From Russula earlei (taxonomy: Eukaryota > Basidiomycota > Agaricomycetes > Russulales > Russulaceae), in assembly GCA_025769875.1 (NCBI GenBank), contig JAGFNK010000080.1, forward strand, positions 1 through 64,000: 64,000 bases of DNA, read 5' to 3'. Both the position numbers and the translations under genes were made by a program. Of this stretch, positions 49,579-64,000 are shown one piece after another (positions within the stretch are counted from its first letter, which is position 1; every line of letters starts with the position of its first letter). The notes under the pieces were generated by a model. That model was given only the letters and a program-made list of their open reading frames with translations. It had not been told where the DNA came from and ran no database searches.

Positions 49579-52500
49579 ATGCCGACCTCTAAACGTGCAG
49601 GAAAAAAGAGGGCAGAAAATGTGCGCTCGACTGCCGTCGCCGGATTAATCGTCTCGCTCTCCGTCCTCAAGGAGGCCGCAGGTGCGATTCCTCCTCCAGC
49701 AGGACCTCTCGTCAAGGGAACCCTGATCGGACTACTTCAAGTCGTCGACATCGTCCAGGTAATCTATGCCACTCCGACAACCGAGAAATGATCTGATGTC
49801 GTCATACCCCAGACCACGACCAACAACATCAACGACATCGACGAGCTGATCGGCCGCGTGAACACCTTGGAACTATCCGTTTTCAGGCCGCTCAAAGGCA
49901 AACAAGATATCCCGGAATCTGTCGTCGATTTCGTCACAAGGTTTTCCAAGTAATCATTCTTCTGCCTCGCTCTCAAATTGTGGCGAGCTGATCCTGATTC
50001 AGGTCTCTTGAAACCATCACGGATGACCTACAAACGATCGCGTCGCGTGGAAGGTTGACCCGAATCCTCCGTAGTAGAGAAGATGCGGCCTCCATCCAGT
50101 TCCAGATAAAAGCGATCACGGGCCTCATCGAAGACTTTCTTGCAAGTTTCCTCCTTGGTCATACGGCTCGATCAGTTCTGATATCTTCGCGAGTCTAGGC
50201 TGAAGGGGTCGTGAGCCTCCAAATCCGAGGCATTGTGCGTTATTCTCCGAAATGCTAGATGTGTCTCGTTCATCTGAATTTCTCAGGAAATGCGGCGCGA
50301 GGTTCGGGAGGGGAATCAGGAAATTCAGCGCGTGGTTCGGGAGGAGGTGGTAAGTTTATCTCATTGTGACCATTTGGATATCTTCGACTGATAGGTCACC
50401 CAGCAAACACTCCATGGTGTCCGAGGTGAGAGAAACTGTCACAGCACACTGAAAATTATTCAACCTTGGTTCTAGTTCACGATGATCTGTCCAACTTTCC
50501 TCGAGCTCACAAGGCACGCTTTAATTGTCCCGATGAGAGAAAGAGGCATGCGTGTTTCAAACACACACGCGAGGTTCTGTTGGCCACCGTCTATCAATGG
50601 ATCAATGACTCGACCGAGGCTATACAAAAACAACGCCCCGTCACTGCTCCGGTTGACCCTATTCACGTCAACCCAAACAGGCGCCGCATCTTCTGGTTGT
50701 CTGGTGTGGCCGGTACCGGCAAGTCCACCATCGCACAGAGCGTTGCCGAGCATTGTGACGGGCACAGTTGGCTTGCCGCGAGTTTCTTCTTCTCAGGTAA
50801 CGATAGCGAGCGAAACAATCCAAAGCTTGTATTCAGCTCAATTGCTCACCAACTGGGCACGACGTTCCACAAACCACTCGCGCGTTTTATGCAAGAGGCG
50901 TTCAAAGACAATCCAGACATTTGGTATTCTGATCCATCAAATCAATTGCTAAAGCTCATCATCGAACCGATCCAAAAGTCCATCAATACGGGGCAAGCAT
51001 TTCCATCACCGGCTGTCATCGTGTTAGATGCCCTCGATGAGTGCAAAGATGATGACGCGACCTCATTCATCGTGTCGGTGCTTTCGGCCCAAATTGAACG
51101 CCTTCCGTTCTCCATTTTCCTCACGAGTCGACCCGAGCCTAAACTGCACGTGCCATCCCTCCCTCCTCATCTCCAGTCACATACACATGCGCTCTTCCAT
51201 CACGAGATTCCAAAATCGTCTGTAGACCATGACATAGAAACATTCTTGTTGCAAGAGCTCACTCATGTTGGGTCCCGCGACCGTGGCCTCCGAGGACGTG
51301 ATTGGTTTACTCCGGGCGATGTCCGCACACTCGTCCAACTGTCAGGTGGATTATTTATCTTTGCTGCCACAGCAATTCGATTTATCGAAGATCCTAATGT
51401 CCTAAACCCGTGGGGACAGCTCCGTGACCTGGTCTCTGCCACACAGATCCCTGGGCAGTCAAATCAATCTCCTTATCACCATCTAGACCAACTGTACCTC
51501 ACTGTCTTGCATAATGCATTTCCGCCATCATCATCCCATCCAGACACACTGGGTCGCCTGCGAAGGGTTCTTGGTTGTGTTGTTGTACTCTGTAACCCTC
51601 TCTCTGAACATTCGATATCATCATTGCTCTGCGACGATCCAAGCAAAGATGTTCCGATAGAAAGCATTCTCCAGCGATTGCAATCAATCGTCATCATTCC
51701 TTCGGACCCTGGGGCTGTCCAAGCGATGCATGCATCCTTCCCAGATTTCATCGTTGATCAGAACCGCTGCAAAGAGCCAGAATATCGCATTGATACCTCA
51801 CTGCACCACGGCTATCTCGCCATCGATTGTCTGAAGAAACTAAACAGGCTTCACCGGGATATGTGCCAGATCGGAGACTATTCAAAGTTGAACAAGGAAA
51901 TTGGAGATATGTCAAACAGAATTGAGGAAAACATTCCGCTCGCGGTGCAATACGCCTGCCGTCATTGGGCAGATCATCTGGCAAATTCGCCGTCGCCGCC
52001 ATCGGACGAGCTGTTTGATGTCTTGAAAACATTCTGTTTCGATCACAGTTTGTACTGGGTTGAGGCTCTGAGTTTGATGGACTCGCTAGATGTGGCTATT
52101 CCGGCACTGCAACTTGCTCGACAAAGAATATCAGTGAGTTGTCTTGATTTTGGTATGGACCGTTCATCACATCATTATAGACGTTGGCCGACTTCAGGCC
52201 TCCAGTTGGCATCATTGACATGCTGTATGATCTTGAACGGTTTACGCTTGAGTTCTTTGATCCTATCAGCGTTGCGGCCCTGCATGTCTACCACTCTGCC
52301 CTTCCATTCGCCCCACTGGGCTCCAAAATCCGTGCACACTTCTGCGGAGACTTGGAAGATTCTGTTACGGTCTTGAATGGTATTGAACAATCATGGAATG
52401 CGGAGCTGAGAACAATGGAGGGTCACAAAGAGGTTCCAGCCGTCGCGTTTTCGCCAGACGGCACCCGGATTGTCTCTGGGTCTTGGGATCGCACAGTCCG

Positions 52501-54283
52501 GATCTGGGACTCGAGTACTGGCACCACCGTCAAGACCCTCGAGGGCCACAAAGATTGGGTCTTCGCCGTCGCGTTTTCGCCAGACGGCACCCGGATTGTC
52601 TCTGGGTCAAAGGATCGCACAGTCCGGATCTGGGACACGAGTACTGGCACCACCGTCAAGACCCTCGAGGGCCACAAAGATTCGGTCAGAGCCGTCGCGT
52701 TTTCGCCAGACGGCACCCGGATTGTCTCTGGGTCTTCAGATCGCACAGTCCGGATCTGGGACACGAGTACTGGCGCCACCGTCAAGACCCTCGAGGGCCA
52801 CAAAGATTCGGTCTTCGCCGTCGCGTTTTCGCCAGACGGCACCCGGATTGTCTCTGGGTCAAAGGATCGCACAGTCCGGATCTGGGACACGAGTACTGGC
52901 ACCACCGTCAAGACCCTCGAGGGCCACAAAGATTCGGTCAGAGCCGTCGCGTTTTCGCCAGACGGCACCCGGATTGTCTCTGGGTCTTCAGATCGCACAG
53001 TCCGGATCTGGGACACGAGTACTGGCACCACCGTCAAGACCTTCGAGGGCCACAAAGATTTGGTCACAGCCGTCGCGTTTTCGCCAGACGGCACCCGGAT
53101 TGTCTCTGGGTCAGAGGATCGCACGGTCCGGATCTGGGACACGAGTACTGGCACCACCGTCAAGACCCTCGAGGGCCACAAATATTCGGTCTCCGACGTC
53201 GCGTTTTCGCCAGACGGCACCCGGATTGTCTCTGGGTCAAAGGATCGCACAGTCCGGATCTGGGACACGAGTACTGGCACCACCGTCAAGACCCTCGAGG
53301 GCCACAAAGATTTGGTCACAGCCGTCGCGTTTTCGCCAGACGGCACCCGGATTGTCTCTGGGTCTTCAGATCGCACAGTCCGGATCTGGGACACGAGTAC
53401 TGGCGCCACCGTCAAGACCCTCGAGGGCCACAAAAATTCGGTCACAGCCGTCGCGTTTTCGCCAGACGGCACCCGGATTGTCTCTGGGTCAAAGGATCGC
53501 ACAGTCCGGATCTGGGACACGAGTACTGGCACCACCGTCAAGACCCTCGAGGGCCACAAAGATTCGGTCAGAGCCGTCGCGTTTTCGCCAGACGGCACCC
53601 GGATTGTCTCTGGGTCTTCAGATTGCACAGTCCGGATCTGGGACACGAGTACTGGCGCCACCGTCAAGACCCTCGAGGGCCACAAAGATTCGGTCAGAGC
53701 CGTCGCGTTTTCGCCAGACGGCACCCGGATTGTCTCTGGGTCTTCAGATTGCACAGTCCGGATCTGGGACACGAGTACTGGCACCACCGTCAAGACCCTC
53801 GAGGGCCACAAAGATTGGGTCACAGCCGTCGCGTTTTCGCCAGACGGCACCCGGATTGTCTCTGGGTCTTTGGATCACACAGTCCGGATCTGGGACACGA
53901 GTGCTGGCGCCACCGTCAAGACCCTCGAGGGCCACAAAGATTTGGTCACAGCCGTCGCGTTTTCGCCAGACGGCACCCGGACTGCCTCTCGGGATTGGGC
54001 TCCCATAGTCCGGATCTGGGACACGAGAACTGGTGCCGCCATCCAGACTCTCGAGAGCGACTGGACATCATCAGTCCGTGGCAGTGCAATGCATGGTTTG
54101 TATTGTAGTAGGGATGGGTGGGTCTTCACAACTGATGGCATTCATACCACGAGACTCTGTTGGGTCCCCGTGTCTTGCAGGCCAGAATGTCAAGATTCAT
54201 ACAAGTCCAGTCTAGTACTATGTTTACAAGGTCGCACCGTTATCCTGCACTTCTCACCCAGTCAGTTATCGCAGCTGTCTTAA
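49579..54283 (+). CDS. NACHT-WD40 (NLR-like) protein, copy 2
   Basis: Paralogue of 2812-7404 with the same exon plan: 49579-49758, 49813-49949, 50003-50142, 50287-50349, 50395-50425, 50476-52133 and 52181-54283. NACHT Walker [10 protein letters not shown] and [12 protein letters not shown] are intact, and there are 13 WD40 repeats. Exon 3 has one extra base relative to copy 1 (CAGTTTCCAG against CAGTCCCAG, near 50100). With conserved splice sites the N-terminal domain is therefore out of frame with NACHT. Either different splicing or a downstream start is used, or the gene is a young pseudogene. NACHT plus WD40 remain open for about 1,260 codons. The last exon begins Thr-Leu-Ala where copy 1 has Met-Leu-Thr. 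The upstream region is displaced by the TE nest. Confidence 0.82.
52414..54049 (+). repeat. Array of 13 near-identical 126-bp WD40 repeats
   Basis: Same unit as copy 1 but more uniform: most units read EGHKD(S/W/L)V and SGS(S/K)DRTVRIWD, with GTTVKTL in most and GATVKTL in several. Pairs of units are almost identical (for example those around 52690 and 52940). The first unit lacks one codon (HKEVPAV). The last is divergent (TASRDWAPIVRIWD). Confidence 0.95.
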
Positions 54284-54371
54284 GTGGCCAAGATGACATT
54301 CGAATTGGCTTCTGGCGCTGCACCCTTATTTAATTCATCTTACGTGCCAGTTCTACTTACAACGCATATAA

Positions 54372-55553
54372 TTACATTTCTTGTGAAAGGGAGGACAATT
54401 GTTGCATGTGTAATTGTCTGCCTTCCAGATTAGGCTTACCAGTGTAACTGTGTAAGTCGGCACTGTAGCGTGCCGGTGCTGCCAAGAGGTAAGGTTTGAT
54501 CGCTCGAGGGGAACGAGTAGACTCGGTACACACGTCAAGAGGTAAAACACAGGCGAGAAAAGGGCTGTTGAGAGGTCCAGAGGAAGTAGGACACGAACCT
54601 TTGAATATGATGGCCTTGCTCGTGGCCCAGACGTTCCCAAAGGCACAAGAGTTCTGATCCGAGATATATCCAACCTTGCCTGTCCGTGAGAACATAGATC
54701 CCGACCAGTGGTCGGATCCGAAAGATCCTCAGTAGGGTCCGTTCGGAAATCTCCGCCTTGCTTCCTGGGAGGTGTTTATAGAAGTGAGGGTTTTGACTGA
54801 GAGTCAGTCGTCTTTCGTCCTTGTAACGGGCGAAATTCCTGTCAGCTTCGAACCCTTGCCGAGTTCCTCTGCAACAGGAGATCAGATACCAGCGATGGGT
54901 GTTGGTAGGTTGGCGCTCACGCTTCACAACAGTGGGGTTGTCGTGAGGAAGGGATTCGAAGAGAAGGAACTCGACGACGGTCGTAGGATCTGACCATGCA
55001 TCCGGAGCCGGCTGAGAGTCGGGGTGAGTACGAGGTAGAGTAGGGTGGGCAAGGCTTACCTTCAACTTCTCTTTCAGTGTGTTCAGAATCCCCAAGGAGG
55101 ACTTATCCTTCGTCGTTGCTTCCGTCATCCTATCGCAGACAGTCTTCACGTGACTGCCATCCGACATCGGGTCCTTGGGGTGGTTGACGGCTTCATAAGC
55201 ACTCAAGGTGGCGATGGCAGTTTCAAATTTGTTGTCCACCTCGGCAGACGTCTTTGTTTTTCACCTCTGCAGCTGAGCGGAGTGCGTCGTCAACGACGTT
55301 TAAGGCCCTGTTGAGAAACGTCGTCAGAATGGCCGATGGCGTCGGCGTGCATGAGCCAAGGGCATTACATTCCGAGCTCGGCATCGGCGAGTGAATCTGG
55401 AGACTGCTCTTGCGCTGCGACGAAGGTGCGGCAAAGAGAGACGAGTTCTAGGGCCTGTTTTCGGTACGCCCTGCCAATGTTCTTCATGCACCCTCTGAAA
55501 GCTAATCTGTCGAAATTGGGACTCGGAGGGTTGTTGGCAGGAGGGGTGGGCAT
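54372..55553 (-). pseudogene. Unrecognised multi-exon gene, copy 2
   Basis: Minus strand, convergent with NLR copy 2. From a possible start at 55553: MPTPPANNPPSPNFDRLAFR, then ALELVSLCRTFVAAQEQSPD, TTFLNRALNVVDDALRSAAE, DNKFETAIATLSAYEAVNHP, and after a GT-AG intron (about 54990-55060) TTVVEFLLFESLPHDNP and THRWYLISCCRGTRQGF. Largely helical, soluble, no membrane segment or signal peptide. Frames do not join cleanly near 55250 and 55375, so it may be broken. No family recognised. Its pairing with the NLR in both copies is due to duplication and does not prove a shared function. Confidence 0.45.
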
Positions 55554-56040
55554 CAGGTGCGAGGTGTATAGAATGCCAGAGTGATTGCCAGAACTCGGAA
55601 TACAGTCGTCCGTGACTGAATGGGGGGGAATAGGTCCTTAAAATACCCCCAAGGAACGCACGTTGAGCACATGCCCGCCGAAAGATAAGGAACACATTCA
55701 ATGGTGTGTTTAGCGCCCTTGCAATGAAAAGCTCTGAGCCCGGGGTAAATGAACGACACAACCCGAACAGGCAGGCACAGGCAGGTGGTGGACGGCCTGG
55801 TCCAGTTTTGCCTTTTATATTTGGTCCCTCGCGGCAAAGGTGAACCACATCGATAACGACATGTTTCTCTCCACACTGCCCCGAGAGGATAGGATCATCC
55901 AGGTTCATGGTCGCGGCTCGTTCGTACGGTTCACCGCTGTGGCCCACGCAGCGTCTCTTGGCAATTCCAAACGGTTCGTTGAATGGGTGGTGAGTTAATC
56001 AGAACTTCCGGAAGGTTGAACTTCATGAACGAGGTGACGT

Positions 56041-59906
<3,866 letters not shown>

Positions 59907-60955
59907 CATCGTAACACCCATATGACCAAGACCAGGATATCCTTCTCAGCCCTGGGTTCTTCCCAAAACGCGCGCTCGATCTCGTCACGCCCCGCCCCCT
60001 TCTGCCCTGTAGCATCCTTCACACCCCACGAAAACGAACTGACATGATACTCTACGTCTCGTACGTACAACATATGGCGCTCTCCTTTTGTTTTATATGC
60101 TTGTTACCGCGGCCTTCCAACCCCTCCGCCCCTTATTTTGCCTCATAGCGTCCTCACGCCCCGTGATAATTGACTTAGACGGCCGTTCCCTCCGAAACCC
60201 GCTGCCGCAGGCTGTGTGTCACGGCCATGCTGTGTCCTCCATCGTATCTATATTCTCCTAGCCTCTCTGGGAAGGGCTTTGTATGATTGCTTCCTACTAT
60301 GATCAGGTCTTTTTTTGGAGGGTTCCTTTGCTGTCCTCTCGCGTGTCGTACTTCACCACGTCAACTTTTGACTTGACATGATGTTGCGTGTGGGGCTGGC
60401 GATGTCCCGATCCATGTCATACAAATTAGTAACGGTCACCTCCCGAATTGTGTTGGGCTTTCTTTCGATGAGCTACGTCTGCGACCGTTGGATTTGTGTA
60501 ATGTGCTGCTACGTTACATATACAAATGACATCTTTCTAACACTTGGGCGGAGGCTCGAAGGATGTCTGGCAGTCACAATGAAACAACTGGATGTTCAAA
60601 GAGATGACGTGAACCAGGTCATCACACGCGTCCTCTGAACGACACACCGACTCAACCACAGTATAATTTTTGTTTTTTAAACACTTCCTCGTGATTTCAT
60701 GTCGTCGTCGTGATTGCCTGCGACCGATATGTATACGCGGCGAGGGCGAAGGGGAAGCGATGAAGCAACAAGGCGAGCGGCCAACGAGAGTATTCTCAAC
60801 GGAGTCGATCCAAAAGTAGAATTGACCAAATGGGGCGGCTCAAGCGATGGGTTTTGCTCGAATCTGACCAAGCCTTGTGTGGCTGAGCCGAGCCAAGATG
60901 GACCAGACCAGGCTGTGACAGCACTACTACTGCAATGTAATACTTTCAAATGATC
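59907..60955. other. 3' flank of kinase copy 2, no gene seen
   Basis: Counterpart of 19628-20690. Homology ends near 60955, which is the right border of the duplicated block. Short ORFs are not conserved in frame. Confidence 0.6.
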
Positions 60956-62160
60956 AACACTGGCAGAATGTGATCATGTGGCTCAACCGGCGTCAGTATT
61001 TCTAACTTTTACTTTTTTAGCCTCGTGCAAGCGTGAGCAAGCGGGAAAACCTCGACAAGCTGCCAGCTGAACAAGCCAGGTCACATTTTCTAAAAAGATA
61101 GGTGTTTCGACAAAATAAAAAGTTATGGAAAGTGTGAAAAGCTACAAAAGTCTATGAAAAGTTACGTGAGTGAACTACTATTTGGATAGGATGCACATTC
61201 AAGTTATAAAAGTCATTAAAATGTGGGCATAAAGATTGGTATTGCGGCGGCGCCAAAGAGTTCAAGTCAGTCACATGAAATTGAGAACGGTCAGAACAGG
61301 TGAACATACGAGTTAGGGAGCTCGGTAGCTCAGGGTAAATTCCGCTTTTCATTTTGGGCGAGGGGCTGGGGCGATGCGAGGAAGGAGAGTGAGTGAGAGC
61401 GTGTGTGTGTGTGCGTGCGTGCGTTGTGTGTGTGCCGACGTGCGTGGTCATGCATGCGCTCCAGGACGCCGATCCGAGTCGGGGCCATCTTGGTCTTTTT
61501 TGGAAAATGCTGGTGGAAAAAGGTGTCGATGGGGCTGTGATGCTGGTGTTGGACAAAACTAATATTTTGGTGGCTGACGATGCTGAGGAAAGATTGAGGC
61601 CGCAACGGTGACGGCTGGCGAGACTAGGCTAGTGATACTAAGACAACGGGGGCGATGGCAACTGGGGCTACAACGGTGGGCGGTGCTGAGACTACTACGG
61701 ACAGGGCTGAAGCGGAAAAGGCTGAGGGCGAACCAGAGGCTCCAGTAAGCAGGGTAGAGACGACAGATGAAGTGGAAATGATGAGGGGAGAGACTGATGC
61801 ACAGACAGGGACGGCAGCTGTGAGCATTACTGGGGCTGCAACTACAGAGAAAGTGGAAACCAAGATGTAGTGGCTGTTCTCCTGGTGGAAGGCTGAGGGT
61901 GCAGAGGTGGAGGCGGCGGTGACAGCGGGAAAGAAGGCGATGGGTGAGACAGTGGGGAGGAGCTCCTGCTGTTCAGGATGTTGCATAGCCTCGACTCTGT
62001 GGCGTGACGTGCCACCATGAGCTCTGCAAAGCTGGGAACAACGTCCGCTCCAGTACTGTACTGGCAGTTGCGGTGCGGCGGGATTGCGACGAAGCATTAC
62101 ACATCACGTGCGGACCGCACATGATTCCGTGCCCAGCTATATGGCTCACCTTACAACATA
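60956..62160. other. Low-complexity sequence with (GT)n tract, no gene supported
   Basis: A GT/GC alternating tract at about 61392-61440, and a purine-rich stretch (61620-61870) with Ala/Thr/Glu-rich or Val/Ala/Ser-rich reading frames on either strand that look compositional. No family recognised. Confidence 0.4.
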
Positions 62161-62164
62161 GACG

Positions 62165-63136
62165 CCACGCGCGAGTTCTCAAATGGCATGGCTGAAGTTG
62201 TAAAGGTGTGTATTTGTTTCCCTTCCAACTTCTCTCGTTCCGCTACGCTGCCGTAACTAACCGCTCCCAATAGACTGCCGTCATCTGGAACGAGGTCGAC
62301 TTTGCCGCTCTAGAGTCGCGATCAGTGGATATTGTCGCCGCCATCAAAACCCCCGGCGTCAACTACTCCAGAGGAGCCAAGGCGACGTGCTCCGCCACCC
62401 AGGAGCTGCTCCTGTCCGTCATTGTGGGCTCGATCTCCGTCAAGTCGCATATAGTCACCAACGACGAGCACAAAATGACGATGAGGTTGCGTAACCTTGT
62501 CAACTTTGGCCACACTATCGGGCACGCGGTCGAAGCCGTGCTCACACCCACCATTCTGCACAGTGAGTGCATCAGCGTTGGGATGATCCTCGAGGCCGAG
62601 GTCGCCCACCAGTTGGCCGCTTGACGCGCTGCCTGAAGAACTACAACCTGCCCGTTTCGCTGTCGGACCCGCGCATCGCGAACCTTCCCGCCTCGAGACT
62701 TCTCACCGTCGACTGCCTCCTCGACGTAATGCGCATTGACAAGAAGAACAGCAGACCTGAGAAGAAGATCGTTCTCCTCGCCACCATCGGCAAGACCGTG
62801 GAGCAGAAGGCCAGCGTCGTCCCGGACGCGGTTATCGGCAAGACGCTCGCCAAGGCAGCCAAGGTTGTCCCTGGTGTGCCCACGAAGAACCGAGGTCGGA
62901 TGGCCACTCCGGGTTCGAAGAGTATTTCCAACCGTGCCCTGGTTCTGGCTGCCCTCGGAAGCGGCACCTGCAGGTTGAGAAACTTGCGTTGCTGCTCTCT
63001 GACGACACCCAAGTCATGATGACGGCTCTGCATGAACTCATGGTCTGTGCTTGGCCTTTCTATGGTTTGGATTGCATCACCTTAACATTCCTTTATGTTC
63101 CATCAGGGTGCGAGTTTCGAATGGGAAGACCAGTGA
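62165..63136 (+). pseudogene. AROM fragment (3-dehydroquinate synthase to EPSP synthase)
   Basis: A piece of the fungal pentafunctional shikimate-pathway enzyme. Visible: REFSNGMAEVVK, an intron (62206-62273), [56 protein letters not shown] (metal-binding histidine region), [28 protein letters not shown] and [12 protein letters not shown], then the start of the EPSP synthase domain [20 protein letters not shown] and [16 protein letters not shown] second intron (63043-63106) leads to GASFEWEDQ and a stop. A deletion and frame change at 62622 removes about eight residues, and another frame change occurs near 62985. Both ends of the gene are missing, so it cannot encode a working enzyme. Confidence 0.9.
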
Positions 63137-63294
63137 GAGGGTTATGCTGCACCCCACTCATTTTTCCAGCATGGATATCTAATCGCACAGACATGTTGCA
63201 CAAACTACATGGTGGGAGGCTTCGCAAGATGAGGGATTATGATAAGAGTTTGCACAAGATGACAGGGAGTAGACATAGAAAACATTGCCAGCTT

Positions 63295-63606
63295 TTACTT
63301 ATTTTCTTCCGATTCTGCCTCGGGGTGCACGCTCATCACGATGGCCCGCGCAATCATCTCTTCCTCCATCAGGTCCTCTTCCCTCTAACGTTCCTCAGTC
63401 ATCTCGACGTCGGGAACGGCGTGACCTTCAGAGAGCACAAGTGCCTGCTGCAGGTCCGCCTCTTCGCCTCCTTTGTTTGTGGCGGCCGCCGGCTGAGAAG
63501 GTTGCGCCAGCGCACCGTCTGGACCAGCCGCTGCTTGCGCAGCTGCACCCGGTGGCGGTGGGGGCAGGGCGTTGGCAGCTGCCTGCCGCACCGCCTCCTC
63601 TTCCAT
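63295..63606 (-). pseudogene. Rpn10 C-terminal fragment (proteasome ubiquitin receptor)
   Basis: Minus-strand frame MEEEAVRQAAANALPPPPPG, then EEADLQQALVLSEG (a ubiquitin-interacting motif), VEMTEER, an in-frame TAG (63385-63387), REEDLMEEEMIARAIVMSVH (second UIM-like helix) and a stop at 63295. This matches the UIM tail of 26S proteasome subunit Rpn10 from basidiomycetes, which captures ubiquitylated substrates. The VWA domain that anchors Rpn10 in the proteasome is absent. The upstream side runs into a Skp1 fragment, so this is a captured or rearranged piece. Confidence 0.75.
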
Positions 63607-63738
63607 GGAGTTTCATCTTGTGACTCGGCATCTGTGGTTGGAAGTTGCTCTCGGTGGTGTTCACATTACTCAATGACCTATGTGAGCAAGTCCTTAGATG
63701 AAACGAACCCACACACGCAGACCGCTTTTCTTTCTTAA

Positions 63739-63937
63739 AACGCTCGATGAGAAATTGGGCAGCGGTATTGGCTGGTCACTCTCCAACGTCTGGAAAGGGA
63801 AAGTCGTGTGAAAGGGTTTAGGTCAGGGTGAAGAGGGCACGATTTACCCTCGAGCATGTTTTTGATAGAACGGAACGTTCTGCAACGTCCTTTTCGACGA
63901 TAAATTGCTCATTATCAGAGGTGACGAGGAGAACCAT
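63739..63937 (-). pseudogene. Skp1 N-terminal fragment (SCF ubiquitin ligase adaptor)
   Basis: Exon 1 from the ATG at 63937 reads MVLLVTSDNEQFIVEKDVAE, then RSVL and, one base out of frame, KNMLE. A GT-AG intron occupies 63790-63847. Exon 2 continues with a VGE/SDQPIPLPNFSSSVL-like segment that is also frame-disrupted (missing bases after GAGAG). Family: Skp1 links F-box proteins to cullin-1. Only the N-terminal ~55 residues remain, then the sequence changes to unrelated material and the Rpn10 piece. Confidence 0.88.
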
Positions 63938-64000
63938 TGTGAGCATGGACATCCACAGAGCCTGTTTGGGTTTTTTGGTTTTTTTTTTTTGGTTAGTATG

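Noticed and set aside
52414..54049. Regular repeats suggesting a CRISPR-like array
   Set aside because: The units are 126-bp in-frame WD40 codons with no unique spacers, in a eukaryotic context.
52393..54108. 571-aa plus-strand ORF rich in [10 protein letters not shown] repeats
   Set aside because: Frame-shifted reading of the WD40 repeats; no independent evidence.
61330..61605. Minus-strand His/Thr-rich ORF
   Set aside because: Product of the (GT)n tract; no conserved feature.

Overview
The window looks like a transposon-rich accessory region of a mushroom-forming basidiomycete (Agaricomycetes). The grounds are very short GT-AG introns (about 45-75 nt), a Plavaka-type transposase, NACHT-WD40 (NLR-like) receptors with near-identical WD repeats, Helitron and MULE transposases, and fragments of fungal genes (Kin1 kinase, AROM, Skp1, Rpn10). 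Genus and species cannot be told from the sequence. No rRNA, tRNA or CRISPR array was seen.

The backbone is a segmental duplication. Copy 1 (about 2.72-20.69 kb) and copy 2 (about 49.47-60.95 kb) both hold, in the same order, a multi-exon NACHT-WD40 gene (+), an unrecognised minus-strand gene remnant, and a decayed Kin1/PAR-1-type kinase gene (+). Comparing the copies gives exact empty sites for later insertions. Copy 1 gained a 436-bp solo LTR (TSD GGTTG), a 628-bp MITE (TSD TA) and a complete 5,981-bp Plavaka element (TSD GG). Copy 2 gained a 238-bp insert. Copy 1 also has a 72-nt intron in the kinase gene that is precisely absent from copy 2. Copy 1 of the NLR reads through completely (1,393 codons in my splice model, 12 WD repeats). 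Copy 2 has 13 WD repeats and an open NACHT-WD part, but one extra base in exon 3.

Between the copies lies a pseudogene of a fungal-specific transcription factor (20.7-24.27 kb) split by a 5'-truncated LINE, and then a TE nest of about 24.7 kb (24,688-49,417). The nest interrupts the leader of NLR copy 2: an 82-bp stretch of the copy 1 leader (2612-2693) recurs just left of the nest, and the NLR begins just right of it. The nest is bounded by two outward-facing Helitron-type 3' ends with ACAAG...CTTGT hairpins. Inside are a minus-strand Helitron (its Rep domain split by a 960-bp solo LTR, with 45 perfect copies of a hexanucleotide in its N-terminal exon), a second 960-bp solo LTR, a plus-strand decayed Helitron, a 2.8-kb MULE with 9-bp TSDs, a 1.5-kb inverted repeat, and strand-biased non-coding repeats whose orientation flips near 37.75 kb.

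The left edge (0-2.57 kb) holds a gag-like CCHC ORF, an LTR, a truncated LTR and a 154-bp tandem repeat. The right edge (62.16-64.0 kb) is a cluster of three unrelated broken host-gene fragments (AROM, Rpn10, Skp1). AROM and Skp1 keep introns, which points to DNA-level capture rather than retroposition. Apart from NLR copy 1, the Plavaka transposase and perhaps the DUF6532-like gene, most coding sequence here is decaying.
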